Shown piece after piece: positions 36,017 through 47,405 of a DNA stretch of 64,000 nucleotides (position 1 is the stretch's first letter; every line of letters starts with the position of its first letter). The notes beneath the pieces were generated by a model. It saw nothing but the letters and a program-made list of their open reading frames with translations, searched no databases and had not been told where the DNA came from. This stretch comes from Adineta vaga (taxonomy: Eukaryota; Rotifera). Made by a program: the position numbers and the translations under genes. The DNA is taken from the NCBI GenBank assembly GCA_021613535.1, contig CP075496.1, positions 8,060,001-8,124,000 on the forward strand. The letters run 5' to 3'.

Positions 36017-36079
36017 CAAGGGGGTAAGTGCAGACATACAGCGCCCAAAAATAGCGGTAGGTGCTGGATGGGTGCTGAG
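36017..36079 (-). mobile_element. MITE-like element, truncated copy
   Basis: Begins CAAGGGGGTAAGTGCAG and continues with a subterminal sequence that, apart from scattered mismatches and a 2-bp gap, is the reverse complement of the internal part of the full copy at 39983-40082. It breaks off after TGCTGAG, about 32 bp short. It sits at the edge of the receptor pseudogene. Confidence 0.75.
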
Positions 36080-38280
36080 ATATTGATTGATTTTCGAGAG
36101 AAGGATGTAGATTATAGTCGTGATATATAACCGAATGATAGCATCCTCTATCATATTCATCGTTATACTCTAGTTCTGCATGAATAGAAAACGTTCAAAT
36201 CACGGAAAAAAAATACCCATGTTTTCAAAACCTTTAACTCTGTCTATCTAACGTATAACTGATTACCATTCCGACTGTCAGATGAAAAATGAGTTTCCAT
36301 CTATTCGGCGAATGGTGAACTATTCAAATTAAGTTTGACTGTTCATTTAACTAAGTGGAATAGGTTTTCCCTGAGATATTTCAATGCTGTATTGAGGAGA
36401 GACTGATTAGATGAAATTTGAACAGAATAAAATAAGTTTTAAATACATGTTTCAATCACTTGAGAGCATAAATTTCAAGACTGTGCAATACATCAAGCAT
36501 TATCAGACATTTTGAAAAAATAAATCTTTGTTCATGTGTTCCAAGATTACGATAAAATAAATCAAATGAAATCTTTAGGAGAACAAATTTACATTTAGTT
36601 TCATAGGAATATATTATTACGATATTAGATATTTTCTTATGGAAAAAATATTTATTTATATTAGCTAAAAATAATTATATAAACTTATGTGATTAGATTT
36701 ATTTAACATATGAATATTATGAAGAATTAATTGTAAAAATTTTCTTAAGATAAATCTTCAATAGGATATTATTTGTTTGTATTTCTATAGAATTATTTGT
36801 GTTAATATTAATCCATTGAATGTAATTAGTGGAAATTGTTTATATTATTGATATATTAAATGAATGGATTTTAATTGTAGATTATAGATTATCGAATGTT
36901 ATTATTCTAAAACTAATGTTTAATCAAATGAAAAATATACGGTTAAGAGAAATCTTTTAATTTTCTCTTCATTGAATTATATTTTGTTATTTTATTAAAA
37001 CATCGCAAGTATTAAATGATGAATTATGTGGTGTACGAGTAGATGTTCGAAGTATTGAAACATTAACAAGTACATTATAAAAATGAATGAAAGAACTGAC
37101 ATAAAAGATAAATTTGATTTTGTTTTATTTAGGTTTGAATAGATTTTTTCCATATGTTACTGAAAATTTGCATGTACTTTTTAACAATGATGTCGTACTC
37201 AAATCTAATTCAAATTGATATTATGATCAAAGTATAAGAATATTAATTAGAATAAAATCGATAATTTGTTTCTGTATCGTTTTTTCTCTCTTTATGTTAT
37301 AGAATTCTCATTTCGTTTTTTTTCTCTGTAGGATCGATGCTATTTTTTGAATATAAATAATGATACAAATAAAGAAATAAAAATAAATAAAGATCGATGA
37401 ACTTCAAATGAATTGGTTGTCTTTTTTTTTTGAATAAAAAGTTATTGGTTTTTCATTCAATCTATGAAAGGTAAAGAACATTGTTGAAGGAATTTGGAAA
37501 ACAATTTTTAGGATTATTTCTTGATCAATGAAGAATATCTTCAAAAATGTCATTGAAAATTTTATGTAAACGTTTATTTTATTCGAAATAAATTAGAATT
37601 TTATTTCGAACAACCTGTCTATCACAACACCCAAATATTCAATGAAAATCATTAATCTTGTTATATGCTTCATTGAATATGATCTAAACGTTTAGTACAC
37701 ATTCATTTAAATATTCAATATTATATTGATAATTTTTTTATGGATTTTTATAGTCTTTCAATATCTTCGTAAAGAAATTGTTCATTGCGTTATTCGTTGA
37801 ATGATCGTTTATTTTATCATGGTAAATCAGCAAATTAAAAATGAAGTAAATGCCTAGTTTTGTATGTTTTATTCTTTAAAATAACTAAATGTTAAAAATC
37901 TGACTTTTAAGATACAATCTCACTCATACACACAGCACATTCTCACGTATTACCATCCGATAAGGCCGAATAGCAACCACAACACAACGAAACATGAAAA
38001 CAAACACACAAACACAAACATAAATCGTTTAAAATCCTTCCAGTTACACACACAAGCTCAACGTAACAACTACTGTATTTTTATGTAATAAACGACTAGA
38101 AAGGACACGTTTTTCTCAAGACAATCGTAAAGCCCTGGTTATTTAAAAAAGGAAAAAATTGTAATGAGAGACCACTCAAACAACGCAGGTCAAACAATCC
38201 GGTCCGGAACCGTCCAGTTCCAGGACCTTCCGGAGATTTCATAGAAGCAGTGTTCCGGTAACCAAATCCTGTCATCGGAT
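36080..38280. other. AT-rich interval, no gene recognised
   Basis: 36.6-37.9 kb is the most AT-rich part of the window. A short plus-strand stop-free stretch at about 37003-37079 (with NDELCGVRVDVRSIETL) looks coding-like but has no family match and no exon partner. 37.9-38.2 kb is rich in A and C on the plus strand, unlike its surroundings. Confidence 0.4.
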
Positions 38281-38626
38281 TTACCCGGTTTTACTGGAAG
38301 CCGACAAGAACCTGCCATACGATCTGCCGTAAATCACACAAATTGATTCTGCGAAAGCCAAAGCAGAAACTGAGTAACATACTGTCAACATGTCCAAAGG
38401 TTTATTCCATGAATCTTTATCCGGTACATAATACAAATGGATGGCAAAAATAATTACGTTTCCCATCGCGGCTAAGAAAACAAAACAAATTGAATTCCGA
38501 TCTAAAAACATAAAGTAATAGAAATATAGAGTAAAATTCATGTTAACAAAGTCCTTTTTTTAGAACTATTTAGGTAATTCCGCAATCGCTTCATCCATTC
38601 TTCACTTTCAGCAAGCAATTCTTGAA
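38281..38626 (-). CDS. Hypothetical two-pass membrane protein, 5' end not found
   Basis: Two exons join in phase: 38567-38626 (ELLAESEEWMKRLRNYLN, a charged helix) and 38281-38501. The second encodes two hydrophobic stretches, SICFVFLAAMGNVIIFAIHL and LDMLTVCYSVSALAFAESIC, and ends RSYGRFLSASSKTG at TAA. The donor GTTCTA is weak. The first exon starts in phase 1, so at least one upstream exon is missing; I could not find it in the A/C-biased minus-strand sequence up to 39.9 kb. Base use here is less AT-rich than neighbouring genes, with CCGG-containing runs just downstream (38190-38290). I do not recognise the family. It lies within the 4 kb interval bounded by the MITE-like termini. Confidence 0.35.
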
Positions 38627-39982
38627 CTAGCAAAAACAAAAGAACTACTCAAAACTAGTAAAAAAATGCATCAGTTTTTCGTTTTTTAGTTCGAATTTTT
38701 TTGTTTTGTTTTTTTCCTCGGCGTTTGTCTTGTGAGATTCTTTTTCAATCTTAAGTGTATGATTTCGAAAGCATCTATAGTTTTTTTATTAGGTGGGTGC
38801 TATGTTTTTCGTTGTTTAATCGATGGAACAAATAATGAATGCTTTGCGTTTGGTTAGCACGATTCATTAACGAATAGAATAGTGCAGTGTTTGGATTACC
38901 AAAAATTTATTTCGGTTTAGGTGTTATTGACAGTTTTTTCGGTTTGTATTACTATTACGGGATATGGTTAATGATTATATAATGCTCTGGGGTAGTGTGT
39001 CGAATTATTGGTGTGATAGAACGGTTGTGAATTAGTGATGGTCGGTTCTAGGGGTACTCATGCTTTCGAAATTGTACAATATGCTAAAGTTAAGTTCGTT
39101 TCTCGTGACTATGACTAAGGAAATATTTGACAGAGAATTGTTTCGCGATGTTAGTTGTTGATGTCTTACTTGTTCTTTTTGTTATCATCTGATGGAACGT
39201 TGTTCGTTGTTTTGTTTGAGTTGCTTTGTTTTTGTTGGCGTTCTAAAGAATTCTTTAATTAGATCAAACAAAAAATAATTGTAGTGTTTTTCATGTCTTT
39301 TGCTGAGGTATTCTGTGAAGGAGGAGACTTAGCTGAATGTGTTTGATTGGTGACAAAAGTCTGCTATTTAGTTTTATAAATTTTTTGGAAATTATTTTCT
39401 TACTTAATCGTTGATTTGTATCGGGTTACAAGTGTTAGAAAATGTTCGATGTGAAAAGAAAAATGTATGAGAGTAGACAATGCAACGGTGGGTCGTTGTT
39501 GAAGAATCACTTTTCTTGTGATGTTTAGTCAGACATGTACTGAATGTATCGACTATTTTCTCGTATTTTGCTGTTCTTTACATACATTCTTTTTATCTGT
39601 TCTATTAAGATACGTTTAAATGAAAGAAAACATAAGTTATAGAGACGTGATTGACTATAGTCATCGATCATGGTAATCTATTGAAGTGAATCATTCACAT
39701 ATTTTATTGAACTTTTATTAATAATTATTAATTTCTTGTTTCTCAAAATATTTTTACGAATATTGATAATAATCAATAATCAATAATTAGTTCATCATCG
39801 TACATCAAAGTATTCAGTTTAGGAAAATTGATTGTTTTATTCATCTGAAATGAGTAAGGAAAATTTTCTTATAATCAATTCAATAGAAGAGTTTGTCTTT
39901 CTTTAGAATACAAAAATTGAGCAAATAAAAGAACTAAAGGTTTAGTTTCGTTTTGATTATAATTTTTTTTCAGCTTTTCCTT
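38627..39982. other. T/G-skewed interval, no gene recognised
   Basis: From about 38690 to 39560 the plus strand is markedly rich in T and G, opposite to the A/C skew at 37.9-38.2 kb. No convincing exon on either strand. It may be intron or 5' UTR of the hypothetical membrane protein, or inserted DNA. Confidence 0.4.
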
Positions 39983-40082
39983 CAAGGGGGTAAGTGCAGA
40001 CCGGACGTCGCCAGCACCTCAGCACTCATCCGACACCTACCGCTATATTTTTGGGTGCTGGATGCCTGCACTTACCCCCTTG
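39983..40082. mobile_element. MITE-like palindromic element, full copy (100 bp)
   Basis: Starts CAAGGGGGTAAGTGCAG and ends TGCACTTACCCCCTTG, perfect terminal inverted repeats of at least 16 bp. A nested inverted pair inside (CCAGCACC / GGGTGCTGG) lets the whole unit fold into a hairpin. No coding capacity. I see no clear target-site duplication; the bases flanking both ends are T. A truncated copy lies inverted at 36017-36079. Confidence 0.8.
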
Positions 40083-40266
40083 TGATAACCACTAATGATA
40101 TGTTTTGAAGAAGAAAAAAAAGAAAACAAATTCATCTGATAAGTTATATACTTCAAAATGTTCGATGGTAAAAACAATACTTTTCAAATCTTCTATCAAG
40201 CAAAAGATAAATAATGTATTTTTTAACTTTATGTTGTTTACAACTTAGAAATTACATTCACTAATC

Positions 40267-41596
40267 TCAGTGTTTATTTACATATTCTTTTTTGCCCCAT
40301 AATGGTGTATCTTCTGTAGTATTTAAATTCAATGAAAATTCAGTTTGTAATGTAATTTCATCAGCGAAATCCTGATGAACTTTGTTACTTTCATATATAT
40401 TCGATGAGAGAGTCAAAGCATCAAGTGCAACTTTAACTAAAGCATTCAGACGTTGTACTGCTTGAAAGAAATCATATTTGTATAGCATATATCTCCATAG
40501 AAGTTCGACATAAACATTTTGACTACCAAATAAACGAAATGTACCGCATAACAAACTATCTTGAGATGCTAGTTGTTCTGTAGTAACCATATAACAATTC
40601 GATGAAAAAGTCAATATAGTAAGCATTAATTTTACAAGTGTCAAATCATAATCAAGTAATGTACTAATATATTTTGTACGCTGAACATTATCAAAACCAT
40701 ATAGAGGTATTAGAGCATTTTCGCTATATCTATTATAAAATATACCAGCTTCACGAAATGAAGTTACGCAATAGAATGCTAATAAGCCTTGCATATTCCG
40801 TTGAAATAATGAAGATTGTTCTTCACTTGTCATTACACGAAAATCAGCAATACACTCAATAAATGATTGTAACGATATATAAATTATAGTCATAATATTC
40901 AAGGAATTTCTTATATCGTGTTCTTTATTTGGAAATGTATTATCGACTAGTTTCACAATGTCTTTCGTAATTGGTACGCAACTGTAAGTATCAAAAGCGT
41001 GAACAATATTTGAAAGTAATCTCCAATTCGTTGATGTCAGAATTGACCGATCAGTGGATAAGAGATCTAATGAACATGGTTGTGAGAAAGTCTAAATATG
41101 AAAAGTTTTGTTTTCTTATCTTTTTTTCTGAAGAATAATCTTATTTTCTAAAGGTATAATTATACATACGACGAATTCTTTTGATGCTAATTGTCTTTGA
41201 CATTTCTTTGAACTTCGATATTTTTCATAGAAATCTTCTTTACGAATTAAATCTGACCTCATTCCTATTGCCAAGCATTTTTTTAAACGACATGCAGTAC
41301 AATATTTTCTTGTTCCAATCGTTATTGGACAAAATCCTTGATAAGAACAAGTTAACATATTCTAGGAGACGAAAACTGCTATATAAGGATAGAAGTATAG
41401 AATTATGAATAGAAGAAACCTTAGAATGGAACCCATGTCGACGAAAGAATGTACGACATGACGAACATGAAAGTGCGCCATAGTTAATTATACGTGCGTG
41501 ATCACCGCAAACTGAACAAATTCCAACATTTGCCGATTGATGATGTCTTCGAATAGATCGAGTTGACGAAACCGATAATGGTCGTTTAAACGACAT
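40267..41596 (-). CDS. Nuclear receptor 1 (divergent, atypical P-box)
   Basis: Exons 41420-41596, 41170-41361, 40267-41091; 397 aa, all phase 0. First zinc finger: ICSVCGDHARIINYGALSC, SSC, then RTFFRRHGF; second finger CSYQGFCP and KYCTACRLKKCLAIGM, followed by the basic extension. The P-box reads CSSCRTFF instead of CEGCKGFF, so response-element choice should differ from classical receptors. The ligand-binding domain has the helix-3-to-5-like LVKLMLTILTFSSNCYM and SQNVYVELLWRYML. It ends near TPLWGKK with no typical AF-2 core. It is a DNA-binding, possibly ligand-gated transcription factor; the ligand is unknown. Its 3' part was copied to 35346-36015. Confidence 0.85.
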
Positions 41597-42809
41597 TTTA
41601 ATCGATTGATTTTGATTTTCTTATCTGAAATTGTAAAACAGTTGTTTTCCAGAAAATAATACTACAGAACCAGAATGATATTAACGTAGTTTATAATATG
41701 ACTCTTAGAATGAGTAGGTGTTCTATGATACGTTAGAGGTTGTTTCCGTAATGATATATTTTAAATATAAACGGACACATTTTGTACTAATCATGACAAT
41801 CTCTTTGGAATAAAAAAACACATCGATCTTAAATAAAAATGAAATACTATTCGTCGTACCGTATTTGGACTGTCTAATGAGGATACGGTGTGTCTAGATG
41901 TCCTAAGTATCTTTTTTTTCATATTTTAAAGTAACAAACAGATAATAAGACTTAATCTACTTACGTATCGAACATAAAAGAACGTGTGATGCAATAGCAT
42001 CATGCATAGATCGATGTTTTTATTTTCTTGTCTCCTCTATCTTTTTTTATTTTGCTTTGTTGTTCTCTAGTTACATCCTTTTATTTATTCTCACTCGTTC
42101 ATTCTACAAGAAATGTCAACCAGTAGATAGCTGAAAAAGCGACTTCTCTCTTCTCATTAATGCGAACATAAAAAAAGAAAAATAGAGCAAAACATTCATT
42201 TACAACAAGTATGTGTCTTCATAAGACGAACAGTCTCAATAAGATTTTTTTCTAGAATGAAATAATAGAGCGAAATTAAGATTTCATTAGAAAAATCTGC
42301 GAGATAAAAATGTATCTAATTGATTAGTCTATCTTTCTTGATCTTTGAGTTGAATATACGAAAATATCTCGTCTGAAATTCATGAGATCTTAGATAAAAA
42401 TGGGTTTTGTCACAAGTTTTAATTGAAGATAGAACTTGGAAAACAATTTATCTTGATTGTATTGTCAAAAAAAAAACGCCAGATGAATGATAAGAAAAGA
42501 AAATTAATTACAAAAACTGACTACAGTAAATCCGTTTAACTTCTTTTTTTCGTTCTGTCTCTCCTTCTATCGTGCTATGTTTAGATAAGTATCTTTTAAA
42601 CATGCTCTGGATAGATTATCTTATCAGTAAGTCGTTAGAATATCGCACAACAGGTTATTTATTTTAGACAATATTGATAACAAGAAGAATACTGACAAAA
42701 ATATACAAACAGCTGGAATGTCAATAAAATTTATTTTAACATTTTTGTTTGTTTTGATCGTTCAGTAATATCTATTGATTAAACATAAATTTCATATCAC
42801 ATGTTGAAA
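41597..42809. other. Spacer between receptors 1 and 2
   Basis: AT-rich, no exon or receptor relic recognised. It should hold the promoter of receptor 1 and the 3' UTR of receptor 2. Confidence 0.5.
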
Positions 42810-45222
42810 TCATGTTCGACCCCACAAAACAATGACTTCATCATTATGTTTTGTCAATGAATTTTCCGCTAATTCAGCAGATTCTTCAATAAAATCATGG
42901 TAAAGATCATTTGTTCGATGAATATCTGCAGATATTTGTAAAAGATCAAGTATAGTTTTAACAATTAAAAGCAAACGCATTCCTGCAGTATAATAATCAT
43001 AGCGATAAATCATATATTTCCATAGGATTTCAATATACATATTTTGACTTCCTAATAATCGAAATGTTCCTAATAGTAATCTATCTGGTTGAATATGTTC
43101 ATGTTCATCAACCATGAAACAATTCGAAGAAAAAGCTAAGATGATAAGCATAAATTTGATAACTATTACATCATCTTCAAGTTTCATGATTATATTTTTC
43201 ATTCGATGATAAATATTATATTCATAAGTATTTGTTAGGATACTTTCATTACTTGAAATATTGAACATTCCTGTCATAGATAAAATGAATGTTGCGTATA
43301 GATTAAGTACTCCATGAAGATTTCGTTGATAGAGAGATTGTTTCTCTGCAAGAGTTAATGTTTGAAAATCAGCCGACGATGAAATAAATGAGTCAGTTGA
43401 TGAATAGAATTGACTGAAGAGAGACAGAACTTGTGAAATATCGAAGGAGAGATGTTGTGGCCAAGTAGTTAGATGTTGAGTAAGTTGTCGTGTTTGAGAA
43501 GCTGGAGTAAATTTGTCGAAGGCATGAATAACATTGGAAAGCATTGTCCAATCGAATGGAGTGAGAGATGATTGATCTTGACGAAGAAGATTCAATGTTG
43601 GTAAGTGAACTACAGGCTATGAGAAGAAATAAAATATTACTATCGAAGAATATTTTCTCATAAGCATATATACGTCTAGAAATAGTTCACTAATATAAGC
43701 ATCGTGTTTATTCATTTGTCCAAAGAACACTTCTTTGTGCTGATTACTTACAATAACAATATAGAGTACTTGAACATATTAGATTAGTATTTTTCTAATA
43801 AAGAAATATTTAAGATAACTCTGAACTCTATGATGAGATCTTACATAATTTTCAAATGAAGTCAGTTCTCATCTAAACCGTATGTACTCATACATGTAGT
43901 TACTTAAAACATATTTTATATATATATATTTGCAACATTAAAAAGCAGAAAATTTTCTTTTCTTTGTGTAAATAATTAGTAGATTGTACTTAAATAATCT
44001 CGTGGAAGTTTATCATAAGGTCTCACATAAAAGAATCTTCTTAAAACGCTAGTATTTTTGCCCTGCTATTACAGTATGAACTGAGCTTTATATTTTATCA
44101 TGAAAAAAATTTAATCTTCACTGTATAATTCAGAGAGATTATTGATCTTATGACAGATGATGTTTATTTTATCATTGAAATTAACTTCGGCAAAAAAGTG
44201 TACTCTCGGGAAGATATATATATATAGAAGAAAGAGGAAACTGGTCTGTTTGTAAAGAAGTCGGCGTTTTTATTACAAATTTCATAGAAAAAAAAGGAAG
44301 ACAAAAGTATTTTGACTACACGCCTCTTGACAAACGCAAAAGACGTAATCAATTTGTTTGATGGAGATCGACATAGACAGTTAACCGATTTGGAAAAACC
44401 GTCGTTTGAACTATATTTTTGGTTTAATAAAATGTATTTACTTTGTCAACTGTGAAGACATAATTATGGAGATGATGATGATGGTGACTTCTTCAAAGAT
44501 TAGAAACAGACTATTTGATAAGAATCTAAAAGATTCGTGTCGAAAAATTTTCAACAGACAAGCACAGTTGGTGATCTAGCAATTAGAATCCTATGTCATG
44601 ACTATTTCTACCGAAGTAAAGAAGAAAAAGGAAGATCTAAATTCATCTTTATTATTTGTGCACAAAAAGATATGCATTATCTCATCGACATTGTTGATAA
44701 AATTCATATATTGTTTTTCATTCTATATATAATAGAAAAAACATTTCGGTGTTACACTTTCTTTGTAATAATATCTCATCTAATATGACAATAATAAAAA
44801 AACATACCATAGTCTTTTTCAATGTCATTTGTTTATATTTCATTGAATGTCCTTGTCGATTTTTTGAAGACAAATCTTCTTTACGAATAAAATCTGAATT
44901 CATTCCAGCTGCTAAACATTTCGCAAAACGACAAGCTGAACAATATTTCCTGGTCTCTGTCGTTATGAAACATTCAGCTTCGAAATGACATTCTAAATTC
45001 TATTAAATATACTTGTAGAAATAAGTATGCAGGTGTAAATACAAATATTCATACTTTTGAATGATAACCATGTCGACGAAAGAATGTTTTACAAGATGGA
45101 CAACTAAGTGCTCCATAATTTATAATACACGCTTTATCTCCACATACTTGACAAGTGTCATTTCGAGATGGAATCCTAGCAGATTGATCTGTTATTGGAA
45201 GAATTGTTTTTTTTAAAGACAT
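42810..45222 (-). CDS. Nuclear receptor 2 (divergent, atypical P-box)
   Basis: Exons 45055-45222, 44808-44999, 42810-43616; 388 aa, all phase 0. First finger TCQVCGDKACIINYGALSC then PSCKTFFRRHGY, second finger ECHFEAECF and KYCSACRFAKCLAAGM. The ligand-binding domain has VIKFMLIILAFSSNCFM and SQNMYIEILWKYMIYRYD and ends VIVLWGRT. It has the same three-exon plan as receptors 1 and 3, with intron positions conserved right after the first finger and after the basic extension. Intron 2 is 1.19 kb, far longer than in its sisters; I found nothing coding in it. A tandem paralogue of receptor 1. Confidence 0.85.
43617..44807 (-). other. Long intron 2 of nuclear receptor 2
   Basis: 1.19 kb, against 78 and 104 nt for the same intron in receptors 1 and 3. 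It contains a short (TA) run near 43918-43928 and AT-rich filler. No exon or transposon ends identified. Confidence 0.6.
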
Positions 45223-46457
45223 TTCTTTTCTAATATAGTAAAAACAATAATCTAAACAATATTATTCGAGAGATGAGAGATGTATCGCAGATTGTCTGCA
45301 AAAATATTCAAAAGATCAAGATGATATTTTACAAAAATAATGCAGATTATAAATTGAAAGTATGTATATGTAAAAACGTCATTATAATAAATAAAATATG
45401 GTACAGAAAAGGATGCCTAGCAAAAGTGCTGTAAGTGAATAATATCTTTTGTCTAGAAAATGATAAACTAAAAAAGAAAAACAAGTCTATTTATATTTTC
45501 TCTTTCCTAGTTGTCTATTATCACCTCGTGCATACTCAAATGTTTTATCCACCCTTCAAAATGCGTGAGCGACTATATCTAGAGAAAAATACATTACTTT
45601 TCCATTTCTTTCTCTACAATAAAAACAAGTTATAATGACGAGAGAAGAGAATAGAAAAGAAAGTGAGTGAGTGAGTGAGTGAGTGAGAGAGAGAAAGAGA
45701 AACGTTAATCACTAAAGCTTCTGATTAGTCATTTCATTATTATACGTATGTTATCATTATAATGTGCTATATCTCAAAGATAATTAATTTAAAAAGTATT
45801 CGATTATGTACAGATGCCTTTTCAAATGACTTTGTATATGTAAACTAAATTATTAAATACTAACGTCATTGAACATAGAGATATGAGAACATCTTGTGTT
45901 CCATGAAGTAACTGTATATCATTGAAACATAATCATGTTTACATAATACTTATTTTGCTAAAGATAAAACAAAATGATGAATTTATTATTTACAAATCTT
46001 ATTATAGTGAATCAAAGGCAGAATTCTTGTCAGTTTTAATTAACATTTAGTAATTGATTTATGGAAGAGTTAATAATATAGGAGTTTTATGCACTGTACA
46101 AAGATTAGATCTACGTTACATCCGAGTTCATATGTTTATCTACTGCAAAGAAATAAACAAGATATAAATGTTTGCAAGTTTATTTTTACGTGTTCTTTAA
46201 GTGTATAAAATCCTTTGAGAATTAATTGACAATAACTACACACAAGGAAAACATCACTTACATGTTTAACTATAGAATATCAAAATACTCCCACAGTCTA
46301 AGTGATGGGTTTATCTGTTTTTTGTTAATCTCTACTTGTTTAACTAAATATACATGCCAATTTCTGGCAATTTAACGTAGGCATAGAATTTCATTCTCAT
46401 AATTAATCAAATATTCGAAGAAACATCTATTTATATAACAGATATGAAGTATTGTCA
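45223..46457. other. Spacer with GTGA repeat
   Basis: A (GTGA)n tract with GA tail lies at 45661-45702, upstream of receptor 2. The rest is AT-rich with no exon. Confidence 0.55.
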
Positions 46458-46592
46458 CTATGCTCGACCCCATAAAATAACCACTTCATTCCGAAAGGCA
46501 TGATAGCGAAAGAATATCTTACAAGATACGTACGCCATTCCAACATAATTAAGACAACTCGCTGAATATCCACATACTTGACAAACACGCAT
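46458..46592 (-). pseudogene. Minimal nuclear-receptor relic (finger 1 joined to receptor C-terminus)
   Basis: A 44-codon open frame from ATG 46590-46592 to TAG 46458-46460. It begins MRVCQVCGYSASCLNYVGM and SCKIFFRYHAF, a worn first zinc finger of receptor-2 type; the first Cys of the second pair has become Tyr, so zinc binding should fail. It then passes directly into NEVVILWGRA and stop, which matches the last residues of receptor 2 (NDEVIVLWGRT). The second finger and nearly the whole ligand-binding domain are gone. Upstream codons also match receptor 2 (SSIPSK versus ARIPSR) but run into stops. Confidence 0.8.
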
Positions 46593-47405
46593 CTTTGATG
46601 GTATACTTGATTTTTACTAATGGAACTCAAGTTGATAAAGAGCAGACATTTATAAATCTTAGTAGTTTATACCGGAGTACTTTCACTTCAATAGACTTAA
46701 TTCATGAATAAATACGAGGATTCCTTGAAAAAATCATGAGTTTATTAAAATCAGATAAAAATTAATTGTACCTGTAGTTGCAAATAATGAATATTATAAA
46801 AACAGCTCTTTAAAGCAATTATTTACACTATATAATATTTAAAAAAGAACTAATTAAACCACTATTTCTACGTGTCAATACTTTCAAGATACTCAATTCC
46901 TAGTCCACATTTTTCAAATTTGTACTTTAGTCTATTGATACTTGTCATATAATATTATTATTTTATATTTATTTTCTACTAACATCTTGGAAATATTTAT
47001 GACAATATTTTAGAAGACTTTTTCTCATCTTGTTCATTTAGCTATTTAGATGATTGTCTATTAAATGAAAGGTAGAGAACAAAAGATGATGGAATGATGT
47101 TCTTCCACGAAACATACAGTAGAAATGTTCTTGTTTCCTTTGATACTTATCAGGAATGAAATAGTTGATATTCTCGTTCATAGTTATTCAATGAATTTAT
47201 TCACAGTTCTAAAGTATATCAGTAGTTCGGAATTCTAACAAAAGAACACACCCTTAAAGTTTCTATTATTCGTTTATCTTTATTGATCAATTCGTGTTCA
47301 TTTAAGACAATCATTATATACATAAGTAAATAAATGAATACAATTTTCAATAATCTAATTGCGTACATCATAAAAAAAGAAAACAAAATCATATAAATCA
47401 AACTA
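46593..47405. other. Spacer between receptor relic and receptor 3
   Basis: AT-rich. No receptor exon fragment recognised beyond the relic's short 5' match. No other gene seen. Confidence 0.5.

Noticed and set aside
37003-37079. Coding-like stretch NDELCGVRVDVRSIETL (+)
   Set aside because: Only about 25 codons, no splice partner and no family I recognise, within the most AT-rich part of the window.
44749-44988. + strand open frame across receptor 2 exon 2
   Set aside because: It is the complement of the second zinc finger, whose Cys pattern and phases are decisive on the minus strand.
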